A stretch of DNA of 43,724 bases, taken from contig NZ_JAECZA010000007.1 in NCBI RefSeq assembly GCF_016056275.1, positions 52,346-96,069 on the forward strand. The letters are read 5' to 3'. The notes beneath the pieces are model-generated. The model saw only the letters and a list, made by a program, of their open reading frames with translations, was not told where the DNA came from and did not search any database. This stretch comes from Dendronalium phyllosphericum CENA369. GTDB lineage: Bacteria > Cyanobacteriota > Cyanobacteriia > Cyanobacteriales > Nostocaceae. The position numbers and the translations under genes are program-made. The first letter of the stretch is position 1. Every line of letters starts with the position of its first letter. This document shows, one piece after another, positions 16,761 to 24,728 of the stretch.

Positions 16761-18227
16761 CTAAACGCTTAAATACTTGTGCAGCATATTGAGTACTTTT
16801 TCTGCCTCTACGGGTTTACCCATAAAGTCAGTTGCCCCGACTAATTTTGCTCGCATCCGATCTACTATTCCATCTTTCCCCGTTAAGATGACAACCGGTA
16901 CATCTTTGAGACTTGGAGTTTTACGGATTTGAGAACAAATTTCATAGCCATTCACTTTTGGCATCAATAGATCCAAAAAAATAAAGTCTGGCTTGCTTTT
17001 AATTAGCTTTAAAACTGCCGTCAAGGAGTCTTGAATGCCAACAAAGCGGTAACCTTGATGGGTCATAATTTCTTCCAAACTACGACAGATCGTCGGACTA
17101 TCATCCACACAGGCTACTAAAGGTTTGGAGGCATCTATAATTGCTTTGCTAGCTGCTGGGGGTGCAACTTGTAAAACAGTGTTCTCTTCTGTTTTCAGTG
17201 AATAATTGGAATTATTAACTGCACTGGACGGACTGACAATTTGTTTGTTAGTCCCTGGGGGTGCAACTTGTATAACAGTGTTCTCTTCTGTCTTCAGTGA
17301 AGATTTGGGATGATTAACTGCACTGGACGGACTGACAATTTGTTTGCTAGCCGCTGGGGGTGCAACTTGTATAACAGTGTTCTCTTCTGTCTTCAGTGAA
17401 GAATTGAGATTATTAACTGTACTTGACGGGTTGCTATTTTCTTGACTAATCCCAACCTTTCTGAGGCTTGGAGTGGGTGAAAAAGCGATCGCCCCTGCTT
17501 TTACGAATGGCATCAAGAACCGAGTCAAAGCTAAGACATCTCGACCAATTTTTTGCCCTAGACCTCGTAAAGTTTTTGTTCCATCAACTAGAGAAATAAT
17601 CTGTTTAGAAGATACTTGTCCTTGGAGTAGCTCAATTTGTTGAATGACAGGAAATAAATTTGGCGAGTAATTTGCCAGTCCTGCATCTCGCCATTCTTGC
17701 CAAGCTTGTGTAGCCTGTTTCAAGACTTCCTCAGTTGAGATTACAGCTAAGAGAAACCCAGGAACTTCACCTACAACGATATTATGTGACAAATGCCCTG
17801 CTGAATTATTGTTATTTCCTTTGGTTTCAATGTACTGCGTTATATCAAACAGGACTTCAGCTATTAAGCTTGTAATCAGGTTAACAAGTTGTTGTTGTTC
17901 GATTAATTTTTGTTCTCGCAACTTAGCAAGAATGCAATACTCGCGATAATTTTCCTGGGGAGAGACAAGCCACTCCAACTGTGTCACATCCAAATTAGAA
18001 CAGTACTGCGACAAGTGTCGTCGCCATCGCTCATCGGTATTAGAACCGCCAGCCTGCCAAATTAATCGTCCTAAACGAAAATATAGCGTCCAAGTCGGCC
18101 CATCCCTGGCTTCAAGATTTAGCCTGCCTGTGAATAATTTAGTTTGAAGTTGGTAGATCAATTGATTCACAACGGATCGCACCTCTTTATATATCTTGAG
18201 TTTTTCATTTACATTGAAATTCCTCAA
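16761..18227 (-). CDS. PatA-like response regulator (PixG-like)
   Basis: First gene of the phototaxis-type operon. The N-terminal PATAN region (about 20-300) has the characteristic FTGRLNLEARDGPTWTLYF and LGRLIWQAGG motifs. A low-complexity linker (about 270-365) carries three 33-residue repeats. A C-terminal receiver (about 370-488) has Asp419 in FIFLDLLMP, the acidic pair VDDS, and Lys in MGKP. PatA-family proteins are known in heterocyst patterning; the paralogue PixG works in phototaxis. The start is uncertain. The frame opens with TTG at 18227, and no in-frame ATG occurs before the PATAN motif. GTG at 18170, 11 bases after an AGAGG, is an alternative. Confidence 0.88.
   Translation of the reverse strand: MRNFNVNEKLKIYKEVRSVVNQLIYQLQTKLFTGRLNLEARDGPTWTLYFRLGRLIWQAGGSNTDERWRRHLSQYCSNLDVTQLEWLVSPQENYREYCILAKLREQKLIEQQQLVNLITSLIAEVLFDITQYIETKGNNNNSAGHLSHNIVVGEVPGFLLAVISTEEVLKQATQAWQEWRDAGLANYSPNLFPVIQQIELLQGQVSSKQIISLVDGTKTLRGLGQKIGRDVLALTRFLMPFVKAGAIAFSPTPSLRKVGISQENSNPSSTVNNLNSSLKTEENTVIQVAPPAASKQIVSPSSAVNHPKSSLKTEENTVIQVAPPGTNKQIVSPSSAVNNSNYSLKTEENTVLQVAPPAASKAIIDASKPLVACVDDSPTICRSLEEIMTHQGYRFVGIQDSLTAVLKLIKSKPDFIFLDLLMPKVNGYEICSQIRKTPSLKDVPVVILTGKDGIVDRMRAKLVGATDFMGKPVEAEKVLNMLHKYLSV
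17146..17430. repeat. three 99-bp in-frame direct repeats in the PatA-like gene
   Basis: Copies recur exactly 99 bases apart (marker ACAGTG at 17176, 17275 and 17374). Each encodes a 33-residue unit beginning SLKTEENTV and continuing QVAPP. The two copies at higher coordinates are nearly identical, which suggests recent expansion of the linker. Confidence 0.85.
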
Positions 18228-18598
18228 ACAATCCTGCTTGCTAACCTCATCGTGCGATCGCCAATAGCACAGTTCAAAACCTCGATCTATCTACCCCAGC
18301 TTGTTATATCCCTTTCCAATCCAGACATTTTTCAAGTTCAAAGCCGTCAGCCAGAACAAAAATTAAGCTCTTTTTTTAATTAGAAATAAGTTATCTATAT
18401 TACTTTTGCAACGTTACATATACTGGGACGATTGCTTGTCAATACAGACCTTAAAAAGATGGAAATATTGAATATGACAAAGCATAGACCAGCTTTAATG
18501 CTAATCGATTGCGTACTATGTCTGCTTCAGGCACAAAACACAAGCGACGATCCAACTGCTAGTCTGCAAATACAAAAAGTCAGCTTGAATCAAGTTTG
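18228..18598. other. spacer between the gas-vesicle and phototaxis operons
   Basis: About 370 bases with no credible gene. It must hold the 3' end of the gas-vesicle transcript and the promoter of the PatA-like gene, but no clear terminator or promoter could be picked out. A HIP1-like site lies near 18255. Confidence 0.4.
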
Positions 18599-19339
18599 TC
18601 AAGAAATTGCTTGTTGCCGAATAAAGTATTGGCGATCGCGTTGTTCTAGTACCCCTTGCTTGATCGAGGAGCGCAAGATATTTATCGTTTCCACCCGACT
18701 TAAGCCTATCACCTCTTCAATTTCTATCAGAGTAGCTCCTTGGGCTTGCTGAATGTATTGCAGTACTTTAGATTTAACAGCATCTCCATTCAAAGCAGGC
18801 GCTTTCTTAGTCATGGTATTGACGGCAGGACGAAAACCAGTGGCTTTAATTGAAGAACGGGAAATTGACCATTTTGGAACTGTTGCAACTAATTTCTCGT
18901 TTTTAGCAAGAGTTGGGGAAACTGTTGCAACTAATTTCTCTTTTTTAGTAGGAGTTGGAGAAACTGCTTGTCCGTGACTGTAATCTCCCCAAACACTGTT
19001 ATGTAAGATTGCCCGAAAATTTTGCAAATCTTGGAATAATGCCTGAGCCTTTGCTGCCCGCTCTTGGCGGTATTCTTGCTGGTGTTGCCAGACATCTGTT
19101 TTCATCTGCAATGTTTCTAGTTGCCGCTCTACAATCTCTTGCTGAAATTGCTGCTGTTGTAACTTTCTGTTGTTGTGAAGACTGCTAACAAAACTGCTCA
19201 ATTCTTGATGAAGCAAATCTGCTTGCAACTGCAATTCTTGTTGAGTTAACTGTTTCCATTGGTTAACTTGTTGACGGCGTTCAGCAGTTATTTGCAATCG
19301 CTCTTGTCGCCCTTGTTCCCATAAATTCTTGAGAGCCAT
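18599..19339 (-). CDS. gvpC: GvpC-like gas vesicle protein with C-terminal winged helix
   Basis: A 246-residue protein directly downstream of gvpA, the usual place of gvpC. Residues about 10-118 are a Gln/Glu-rich helical region ending RQERAAKAQALFQDLQNF then HNSVWG, close to the GvpC C-terminal pattern (FRQDL, SIFG). GvpC is the outer protein that stiffens the gas-vesicle shell through 33-residue helical repeats; here the repeats are degenerate. Residues 127-154 hold two 14-residue repeats (SPTxxKxEKLVATV). Residues about 185-242 look like a winged-helix DNA-binding domain (LQYIQQAQGATLIEIEEVIG, then RSSIKQGVLEQR). Such a domain is not part of the classical short GvpC. It could be a fusion or a GvpC-derived regulator. 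AGGAG lies ten bases before the ATG. Confidence 0.7.
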   Translation of the reverse strand: MALKNLWEQGRQERLQITAERRQQVNQWKQLTQQELQLQADLLHQELSSFVSSLHNNRKLQQQQFQQEIVERQLETLQMKTDVWQHQQEYRQERAAKAQALFQDLQNFRAILHNSVWGDYSHGQAVSPTPTKKEKLVATVSPTLAKNEKLVATVPKWSISRSSIKATGFRPAVNTMTKKAPALNGDAVKSKVLQYIQQAQGATLIEIEEVIGLSRVETINILRSSIKQGVLEQRDRQYFIRQQAIS

Positions 19340-19391
19340 CAGCTGAAATCTCCTATTTTGTTAACTAGAAAAATTAAATAGGAGTCATGAA

Positions 19392-19540
19392 CAATACCTT
19401 CGCCAAAATTAGAGGATTAGAGCTAGAGAAAAAAACTAATTTCCTCAGACAGTAAAGGTTTCAAGCTTTTGAACTGGGTTTAAACTCATACCCCGAAACC
19501 ATTATTTTGTGGGCGTTCTCAAAACTTGGTGAAGGTATTG
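19392..19540. repeat. inverted repeat spanning the gvpA-gvpC spacer
   Basis: CAATACCTTCGCCAA at 19392-19406 and TTGGTGAAGGTATTG at 19526-19540 are inverted copies with 14 of 15 bases matching. In the gvpA-gvpC transcript they would close a long stem over about 120 bases, a possible attenuator or processing site lowering gvpC expression relative to gvpA. Confidence 0.6.
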
Positions 19541-19570
19541 ATGAAGACTCCCTTTTTCTAATGTGATGTT

Positions 19571-19792
19571 TTAAGCAGCAGATGGAACAGCAGCCTGAGA
19601 TGTTAAACCAACTGCTTCCGCATATCTTAAGTAAGTTTCAACTGAAGCAATTACAATGCGAGCTTCGACTGCTAGTAATTCAATACCAACTAAAGAAACA
19701 CGTACCCAAGCATCAACTACAATTCCTTTATCCAAAATGCGGTCAATAACTTCAGCTAGACTAGAAGATGAGTTAACTTTTTCAACAGCCAT
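19571..19792 (-). CDS. gvpA: major gas vesicle structural protein GvpA
   Basis: A 73-residue hydrophobic protein with the highly conserved GvpA sequence: [40 protein letters not shown] and [13 protein letters not shown]. GvpA polymerises into the ribs of the gas-vesicle wall and gives buoyancy. GAGGAAAAC precedes the ATG. A 238-base AT-rich upstream region suggests it has its own promoter. Only one gvpA copy is present in this window. Downstream is the GvpC-like gene. Confidence 0.98.
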   Translation of the reverse strand: MAVEKVNSSSSLAEVIDRILDKGIVVDAWVRVSLVGIELLAVEARIVIASVETYLRYAEAVGLTSQAAVPSAA

Positions 19793-20030
19793 TTTGTTTT
19801 CCTCACATAACTCTAATTATTGGTTTCATATTGCTCCGATCGAGCAGTAGGTAAAACTTACACAATGTGTTTTGTTCTTCCTGGATTTATTGTTCCCAAA
19901 AATATAAGATAAATAAAAGAAAATAAAAAAATACTAAAAAGTTAACAATATTTTTCTAGAAATAATTAAATAAAAAAATATCTCATCTTTATGGTTTCTT
20001 TGAAAACTTTAAATATCATTTTTTATAAAT

Positions 20031-20720
20031 TTATATGAGAGTATTTTTCAGAAAATGATAGGGTGGTAGAGGTTCACTCAGTACCAATTGCCAGTGCGAG
20101 CATTGTATCTGCCAGAGGGAAAACTGCTGCGTACTGAGCGTTGAATCGTTGCGCTGTGCCAAAAAGTGGATTTGCCGCACATCTGGCTTTTGAGTTTCAC
20201 AGATAACATTTGTATATGTTTTGAGAATTAACTGGTGCAAGAGTTCCCACTGTTCGCATTGTTGTGCTTGAAATGCTTGCTGTGTTTGGTAGCGTTGTTT
20301 TTTCGCTAACAAATAGGCTTTTCCTCTAGTATCAATAGTGTCAGACTCATCAAGCAGATCGCGGGGTGTAGCTTTTAAAGTGTACTCAACTTTGTCTCTT
20401 AGCTGAGTTAGGGTTTCTAGATATTGCTCTTGCTGCTCTTCTAGATGATTCAGCAGTTTTTCTTGCGAGGTAAAACCGCTCCCAAAGCGTAAGGGAAGAA
20501 GGGGAGTCTGTTGAAAAAGTTCTCGAATCACGCGATCGTGGTTTAATACAGCTTGAAGTAAATGCTCATCGCTTGCTTGTAATGCTTCCAGTGAGATTTC
20601 CGGCTCTACGATCGCGGCTAAACCAGAAGAGTAAACGAGTTCGGTATTCCTTTCCATCCCTACAGGTAGAACAAGCGGTGATGCGATCGGTACTAAAAGA
20701 GCATAGGCGTATATTGACAT
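20031..20720 (-). CDS. GvpL/GvpF family gas vesicle protein
   Basis: Start chosen at ATG 20720 (MSIYAYALLVPI), since the longer frame to 20849 adds a non-homologous hydrophobic leader running into a dispersed repeat. The 229-residue protein has the GvpF/L family features: the opening IYAYALLVP strand, a mid region HDRVIRELFQQTPLLPLRFG with the conserved LPLRFG, and a Gln-rich helical second half. GvpF and GvpL are minor proteins that bind GvpA and help start vesicle assembly. It is a paralogue of the GvpF encoded at 23052-23822 but divergent. It may correspond to GvpL or to the GvpW of other cyanobacteria; the symbol cannot be fixed here. It lies downstream of the AAA+ ATPase gene and upstream of gvpA. 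Confidence 0.85.
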   Translation of the reverse strand: MSIYAYALLVPIASPLVLPVGMERNTELVYSSGLAAIVEPEISLEALQASDEHLLQAVLNHDRVIRELFQQTPLLPLRFGSGFTSQEKLLNHLEEQQEQYLETLTQLRDKVEYTLKATPRDLLDESDTIDTRGKAYLLAKKQRYQTQQAFQAQQCEQWELLHQLILKTYTNVICETQKPDVRQIHFLAQRNDSTLSTQQFSLWQIQCSHWQLVLSEPLPPYHFLKNTLI

Positions 20721-20729
20721 AAATTTGGG

Positions 20730-20766
20730 ATATTTAAACGAACCGCAAAGGACACAAAGAAAAGAG
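20730..20766. repeat. dispersed cyanobacterial repeat fragment
   Basis: The segment reading GAACCGCAAAGGACACAAAG resembles an intergenic repeat often seen in filamentous cyanobacteria. It lies in the spacer upstream of the GvpL/F gene. Recognised by eye only. Confidence 0.4.
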
Positions 20767-20913
20767 GTATGGAGAAGAATTTGGCGCAGCTTCACAAAGA
20801 AAAAAAACGGTATAAGTAGCTTTCGCTTTGAACTTCTGCGTTTTTTCAAGTCAGCTAATCACGAAAAAATCTCACAACCAAACATCAAAAAGGTTTCTTT
20901 CCCCATTCCCTTT

Positions 20914-22737
20914 TTATTCAGATTGATGCTGATTAGCAAGCATCTGATATGTAACTTGAAAATCATCATTTGTAATCTGAATCAGGCTGGAGTCGCTTAA
21001 TCCCTGGGCGCGGTATCGACGAATTGCGCTTAAAGCTGCTTGATTGCTTAATAAAGCCAAGTCTGCCCCATTCCAACCTTCGGTAACTGTTGCCCAGGTT
21101 TCTAAATCGACATCAACTAGGGGACGATCTAGATTGTGAACTCGTAAAATCGCTAATCGGCTGGCTCTATCTGGTAGATCGATTTTGATTTGTAAGTCTA
21201 ATCTTCCGGCTCTAAGTAAGGCAGGATCGAGGGTTTCTGGACGATTGGTTGCTCCTACTAACAATACTTTCGGGCATTCATGCAACCCATCCAGTTCGGT
21301 GAGCAGTTGACCGACAACGCGATCGCTAACTCCAGAATCACCACTAAATCGTCCCCGTGCTGGTGCTAAAGTATCAATTTCATCTACAAACACAACGCAA
21401 GGTGCTGCTTGTCGAGCTTTGCCAAAGAGTTCTCTGACTGCTTGTTCTGCGGCTCCTACCCATCGACTGAGTAATTCCGGGCCATTCACAGCAATAAAGT
21501 TAGCTCTACCTTGGGAAGCGATCGCTTTTGCAAGTAATGTTTTTCCCGTTCCCGGCGGTCCCCACAACAGAATCCCACGGGGAGGCTTGGCTCTGGTTTG
21601 TTCGTATAGTTCAGGGTAAAGGAGTGCGCCCTCTACAGATTCTTGAAGTTTTTGTTTCACATCATCCAAACCACCAATGTCATCCCAACTGACACTTGGT
21701 GCTTCAACTGCTACAGACCTGAGAACTGAGGGTTTTATCTCCTTAATTGCTTCGAGAAAATCCTGTTGCATGATAGTCATGTTTTCAGGAATGGAACTGT
21801 TGAGCGAAGGGACTTGACGACGAAGGGCAATGTAGGCTGCTTTTTGACAAAGTGCTTTGATATCCGCACCGACAAAACCGACGGCCAAATCGGCGATCGC
21901 TCCTAAATCAACCGCAGTCTCCAAAGGCATGGCATTTGTTAAAATCGTGAGAATTTCCAATCGTCCGTTGCGATCGGGAACGCGAAAATGAACTTCGCGA
22001 TCGAAGCGTCCCGGACGACGCAGGGCCGGATCGAGATGATCGGGACGATTTGTTGCCGCTAGTACGAGTACGCCCTCGGTTTTAGCAAACCCATCCATTA
22101 ACCCCAGCAACTGCGCCACTAGTCTTTTTTCAACTTCGCCTTCTACTTGGCTGCGATCTGGGGCGAGACTGTCAATTTCATCAATAAATATCAGACAGGG
22201 AGCAGAACGAGTTGCTTTCTCAAAAATGCTTCGCAAACGAGCTTCTGCTTCCCCGTAATACTTGCTCATCACCTCTGGCCCATTGATGGCAATGTAGTTT
22301 AACTCTAACTCTTCTGCTAAAACGCGGGCTGTTAAAGTTTTTCCCGTACCGGGGGGGCCAACTAGCAAAACGCCACGCGGAGGCTCTAACCCTAATTTCG
22401 CCAATAAATCTGGACGTTTTAGGGGAATTTCAACTAACTCTCTGATTTCTTTGAGAACATCAGCCAAACCACCGATACCTTGCCAAGAAGCTTTTGAGTT
22501 CGTCTTAGCTGATGGGGGGGTGACATCAGCATCATCCATTGGTGTAGCTGCATCGGTGGAATTGGATCGGACTCGACTGGAATTATTTGTTCTCGGAATA
22601 TTGCCTTGTCGGGGAATACTACTGAGATTATGAGAGCGAATTTGAATAGAAGTTTTTAACTCTCCTTTCTCTGCTTTTTCTTCTAAAGCTTTGGCAATTT
22701 CTAGTAGCTGTTCAAATCCTTTAAATATGTCGTCCAT
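20914..22737 (-). CDS. CDC48/p97-like double AAA+ ATPase in the gas-vesicle cluster
   Basis: A 607-residue protein with two complete AAA+ modules. Module 1: Walker A GPPGTGKT at 127-134, Walker B LIFIDE near 182-187, arginine-finger region RRPGRFD. Module 2: Walker A GPPGTGKT at 393-400, Walker B VVFVDE near 448-453, and LLRAGRLD. Both ATPase sites look intact. The first 85 residues are an acidic helix (FKGFEQLLEIAKALEEKAEK) and a disordered linker, in place of the usual CDC48 N-domain. Such ATPases unfold or remodel protein complexes. Position between gvpF and the GvpL/F gene, on the same strand, suggests a role in vesicle assembly, remodelling or turnover, in addition to the AAA+ protein GvpN. 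That role is inferred. Confidence 0.9.
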   Translation of the reverse strand: MDDIFKGFEQLLEIAKALEEKAEKGELKTSIQIRSHNLSSIPRQGNIPRTNNSSRVRSNSTDAATPMDDADVTPPSAKTNSKASWQGIGGLADVLKEIRELVEIPLKRPDLLAKLGLEPPRGVLLVGPPGTGKTLTARVLAEELELNYIAINGPEVMSKYYGEAEARLRSIFEKATRSAPCLIFIDEIDSLAPDRSQVEGEVEKRLVAQLLGLMDGFAKTEGVLVLAATNRPDHLDPALRRPGRFDREVHFRVPDRNGRLEILTILTNAMPLETAVDLGAIADLAVGFVGADIKALCQKAAYIALRRQVPSLNSSIPENMTIMQQDFLEAIKEIKPSVLRSVAVEAPSVSWDDIGGLDDVKQKLQESVEGALLYPELYEQTRAKPPRGILLWGPPGTGKTLLAKAIASQGRANFIAVNGPELLSRWVGAAEQAVRELFGKARQAAPCVVFVDEIDTLAPARGRFSGDSGVSDRVVGQLLTELDGLHECPKVLLVGATNRPETLDPALLRAGRLDLQIKIDLPDRASRLAILRVHNLDRPLVDVDLETWATVTEGWNGADLALLSNQAALSAIRRYRAQGLSDSSLIQITNDDFQVTYQMLANQHQSE

Positions 22738-22746
22738 TGATTTTAC

Positions 22747-22970
22747 TTAGAGGTTGTTTGAAAAGAGTTTCGTTGCGATTTTAGGCACTCTTAGATCCCC
22801 CCTAACCCCCCTTAAAAAGGGGGGAGCTAGAATCAAAGTCCCCCTTTATAAGGGGAGCCAGTACGGTCTTGGGGGCTTACCCCATGATCAACTGGCATGG
22901 ATTTAGGGGGATCTAAAACGTTTTGCTACCTATAAGAGGAATTTTCAAACATCCTCTTAAATAAAAGGCA
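22747..22970. mobile_element. MITE inserted inside the gas-vesicle operon
   Basis: The outer ends AGAGGTTGTTTGAAAA and TTTTCAAACATCCTCT are inverted repeats with 15 of 16 bases matching. Inner ends TTAGATCCCCCCTAA (22791) and TTAGGGGGATCTAA (22913) form a second pair. Inside are further C-rich and G-rich palindromes (CCCCCCTTAAAAAGGGGGG). It is about 224 bases and noncoding, and fills the spacer between gvpF and the AAA+ gene. Confidence 0.75.
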
Positions 22971-23051
22971 GAGAAAAATTTAATTTCCAATTTAATTTGC
23001 AAAAAAAATTAAAAGTTTCAATAATTTTTGATTTTCAATTTTTATTGCTGT

Positions 23052-23822
23052 TTAGTTGGAACTGAATAATCGCAGACGAGCAAAGTTAAAGGGAGCGGTG
23101 AAATTGTTGTAGCGAATTCGCAAACGTTCTTCAAATTGGCGATCGAGTGCTTCAACCTGTTCGCTAAATTGTGATTCTGCTTCCCAAGGAATTAGGTAAG
23201 CTGCGTTGTAAATCATTGTGTCCATTTGGGGATTATTTTCCACCACATCGATCGCAATGGAGTTGAGCGTGCCTTGAAATAAATTTATGATGCCTTGTTT
23301 GCGATCGCTCATTCCTTGTTCGATGGCTTGTCCTATTTGGATTACCTGCTCTATATTCAGAGGTTGACCCACTAATTTATCCCTTTCGGTTTTGATATCT
23401 GGATTTTCTGCTAACAATCCCTGAATTTCTGCCTCGGTATCCCAAAAAACTTTGACACTAACTTCTCGGCGGCCGGATAACTTGGCAAGTAATTGCGTCA
23501 ATTCTTCTTGATGAGGACGAATTAATTGTTGTGAAAACGTTTCCCAGCTAGAAACCAAAAGTCCAAATTGTACAGGAAGTAAATTGCGTTGGCGTAGCCC
23601 GTCGTAGACATCGCCTGCTTGCATGATTTCCTCAAGGACTTTCTCATGACTTAGCAAGTTACGACGGCTTGCCAAATAACGCTCTTGCTGTGCTTCGGAG
23701 TAGATTACTGCAAAACCATCCAAAATTTTAATTTGTACGGGTTGCCGATCTAACCCTTCCAAATTTAAGTTTTCTGGAGCAGGCAAGGTCAAAATTCCAT
23801 AAATGTAAAAGCCATAACTCAT
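23052..23822 (-). CDS. gvpF: gas vesicle protein GvpF
   Basis: A 256-residue GvpF/L family protein of the classical cyanobacterial GvpF type. It has YGFYIYGI at the start, the conserved run YLASRRNLLSHEKVLEEIM, LLPVQFGLLV, KLSGRREVSVKVFWD, NAAYLIPWE and LRIRYNNFTAPFNFA. GvpF is a minor vesicle protein that faces the gas side and is needed for assembly; the Microcystis homologue has a known two-domain fold. It lies downstream of gvpK and upstream of a MITE and the AAA+ gene. No strong ribosome-binding site is visible before the ATG. Confidence 0.95.
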   Translation of the reverse strand: MSYGFYIYGILTLPAPENLNLEGLDRQPVQIKILDGFAVIYSEAQQERYLASRRNLLSHEKVLEEIMQAGDVYDGLRQRNLLPVQFGLLVSSWETFSQQLIRPHQEELTQLLAKLSGRREVSVKVFWDTEAEIQGLLAENPDIKTERDKLVGQPLNIEQVIQIGQAIEQGMSDRKQGIINLFQGTLNSIAIDVVENNPQMDTMIYNAAYLIPWEAESQFSEQVEALDRQFEERLRIRYNNFTAPFNFARLRLFSSN

Positions 23823-23923
23823 AGAAATGTATTACCAATAACAATGTGGATAAAAAGTTACACCAAAATGGGATAGCAAGTATTGTTTTAAATTCTTGGA
23901 ACACCTTACTAGTAAAGGCTTTT

Positions 23924-23955
23924 AATCCAAAATCCAAAATCTAAAATCCAAAATC
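23924..23955. repeat. heptamer tandem repeat (ATCCAAA)
   Basis: Four copies of ATCCAAA, one of them changed to ATCTAAA, lie in the gvpK-gvpF spacer close to the gvpK stop codon. This is an STRR-type repeat. Confidence 0.75.
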
Positions 23956-23959
23956 GGTA

Positions 23960-24394
23960 TTACAGGGGTTTAGAGGTGAGTACTAATCTTAACTTGGCAT
24001 GAACTAAGTTCAACTGAGCCAGTCCTAAGTCCAAGTCACCTTCAACTACTACACCCGTATTTAATAGGCGATCGAGGAGTTCTAGAATAGAGGGTTGACT
24101 AGAGGTTTCGCCAGGGTAATACCCTCCAGATTGGGGAAGTAAAGTTCCCATTTCACCCAAGTTAATATTTAGCTCGGCTGGGTCAATATCAAAGACTTCG
24201 CAAAGCTTAACAACCTGTTGTTCTAGCTGTCGCAGGCTTTCGGCAGCCCGATCTAACTCAGAGTCGCTGAGGTTGCCAGCATCCATTCGCCGAATCACCT
24301 GAGCTTCCATGAGTTGGCGTATCAGTTCAACAACCGTCAGTAACAACGGTGCTAAACCTGAATCCGAATTTTTTGATTTGCTAATCGCCTGCAT
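23960..24394 (-). CDS. gvpK: gas vesicle protein GvpK
   Basis: A 144-residue protein with the GvpK family features: LAPLLLTVVELIRQLMEAQV, a helix with LRQLEQQVVKLCEVFDIDP, LNINLGEMGTLLP, and a C-terminal GvpA-like segment SILELLDRLLNTGVVVEGD. GvpK is an accessory protein required for gas vesicle formation. The start overlaps the gvpJ stop by 14 bases, so translation is probably coupled. Confidence 0.95.
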   Translation of the reverse strand: MQAISKSKNSDSGLAPLLLTVVELIRQLMEAQVIRRMDAGNLSDSELDRAAESLRQLEQQVVKLCEVFDIDPAELNINLGEMGTLLPQSGGYYPGETSSQPSILELLDRLLNTGVVVEGDLDLGLAQLNLVHAKLRLVLTSKPL

Positions 24395-24728
24395 TCTGAG
24401 GATTAATAGGATTGAGTGCTTTGAGCGATCGCAGTTCTGTTTCTAGACTGGCAACACGCTCTTGAAGTTGTTGATTAGTTGTTAATAAGGAACGAGCTTG
24501 ACTATTTAGATAGGGGTCGCTCTCCCACCAGTTAATTCCAATCTCTTTGGCTTTATCAACAGAAGAAATCAACAAACGAATCCGAATGTTGAGCAGTTCT
24601 GTAGAGCCAACGGAAACAGAAATATCTCCTGCGATCACAATGCCTTTATCTAAAACCCGTTCGAGAATATCTGCCAAGGTAGAACCCTGAGTTGCTGTAA
24701 TAACTCCCCGGTTAGTATTAGTACTCAT
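24381..24728 (-). CDS. gvpJ: gas vesicle protein GvpJ
   Basis: A 115-residue GvpA-related protein. The core (about 15-70) reads [20 protein letters not shown], then [20 protein letters not shown], then [10 protein letters not shown], which is diagnostic for GvpJ rather than GvpA. A short helical tail follows. Some cyanobacterial GvpJ proteins have a long repetitive tail that is absent here. GvpJ is a minor wall or nucleation protein that helps shape the vesicle ends. The ATG overlaps the gvpN stop by four bases (ATGA). Confidence 0.95.
   Translation of the reverse strand: MSTNTNRGVITATQGSTLADILERVLDKGIVIAGDISVSVGSTELLNIRIRLLISSVDKAKEIGINWWESDPYLNSQARSLLTTNQQLQERVASLETELRSLKALNPINPQNAGD

Noticed and set aside
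18432-18752. Plus-strand frame of 106 residues overlapping the gvpC-like gene end
   Set aside because: It is mostly antisense to the winged-helix coding part and has no recognisable protein features.
20721-20849. Extended N-terminus of the GvpL/F protein
   Set aside because: The extra 43 residues derive from a dispersed repeat and do not match the family; ATG at 20720 gives the normal start.
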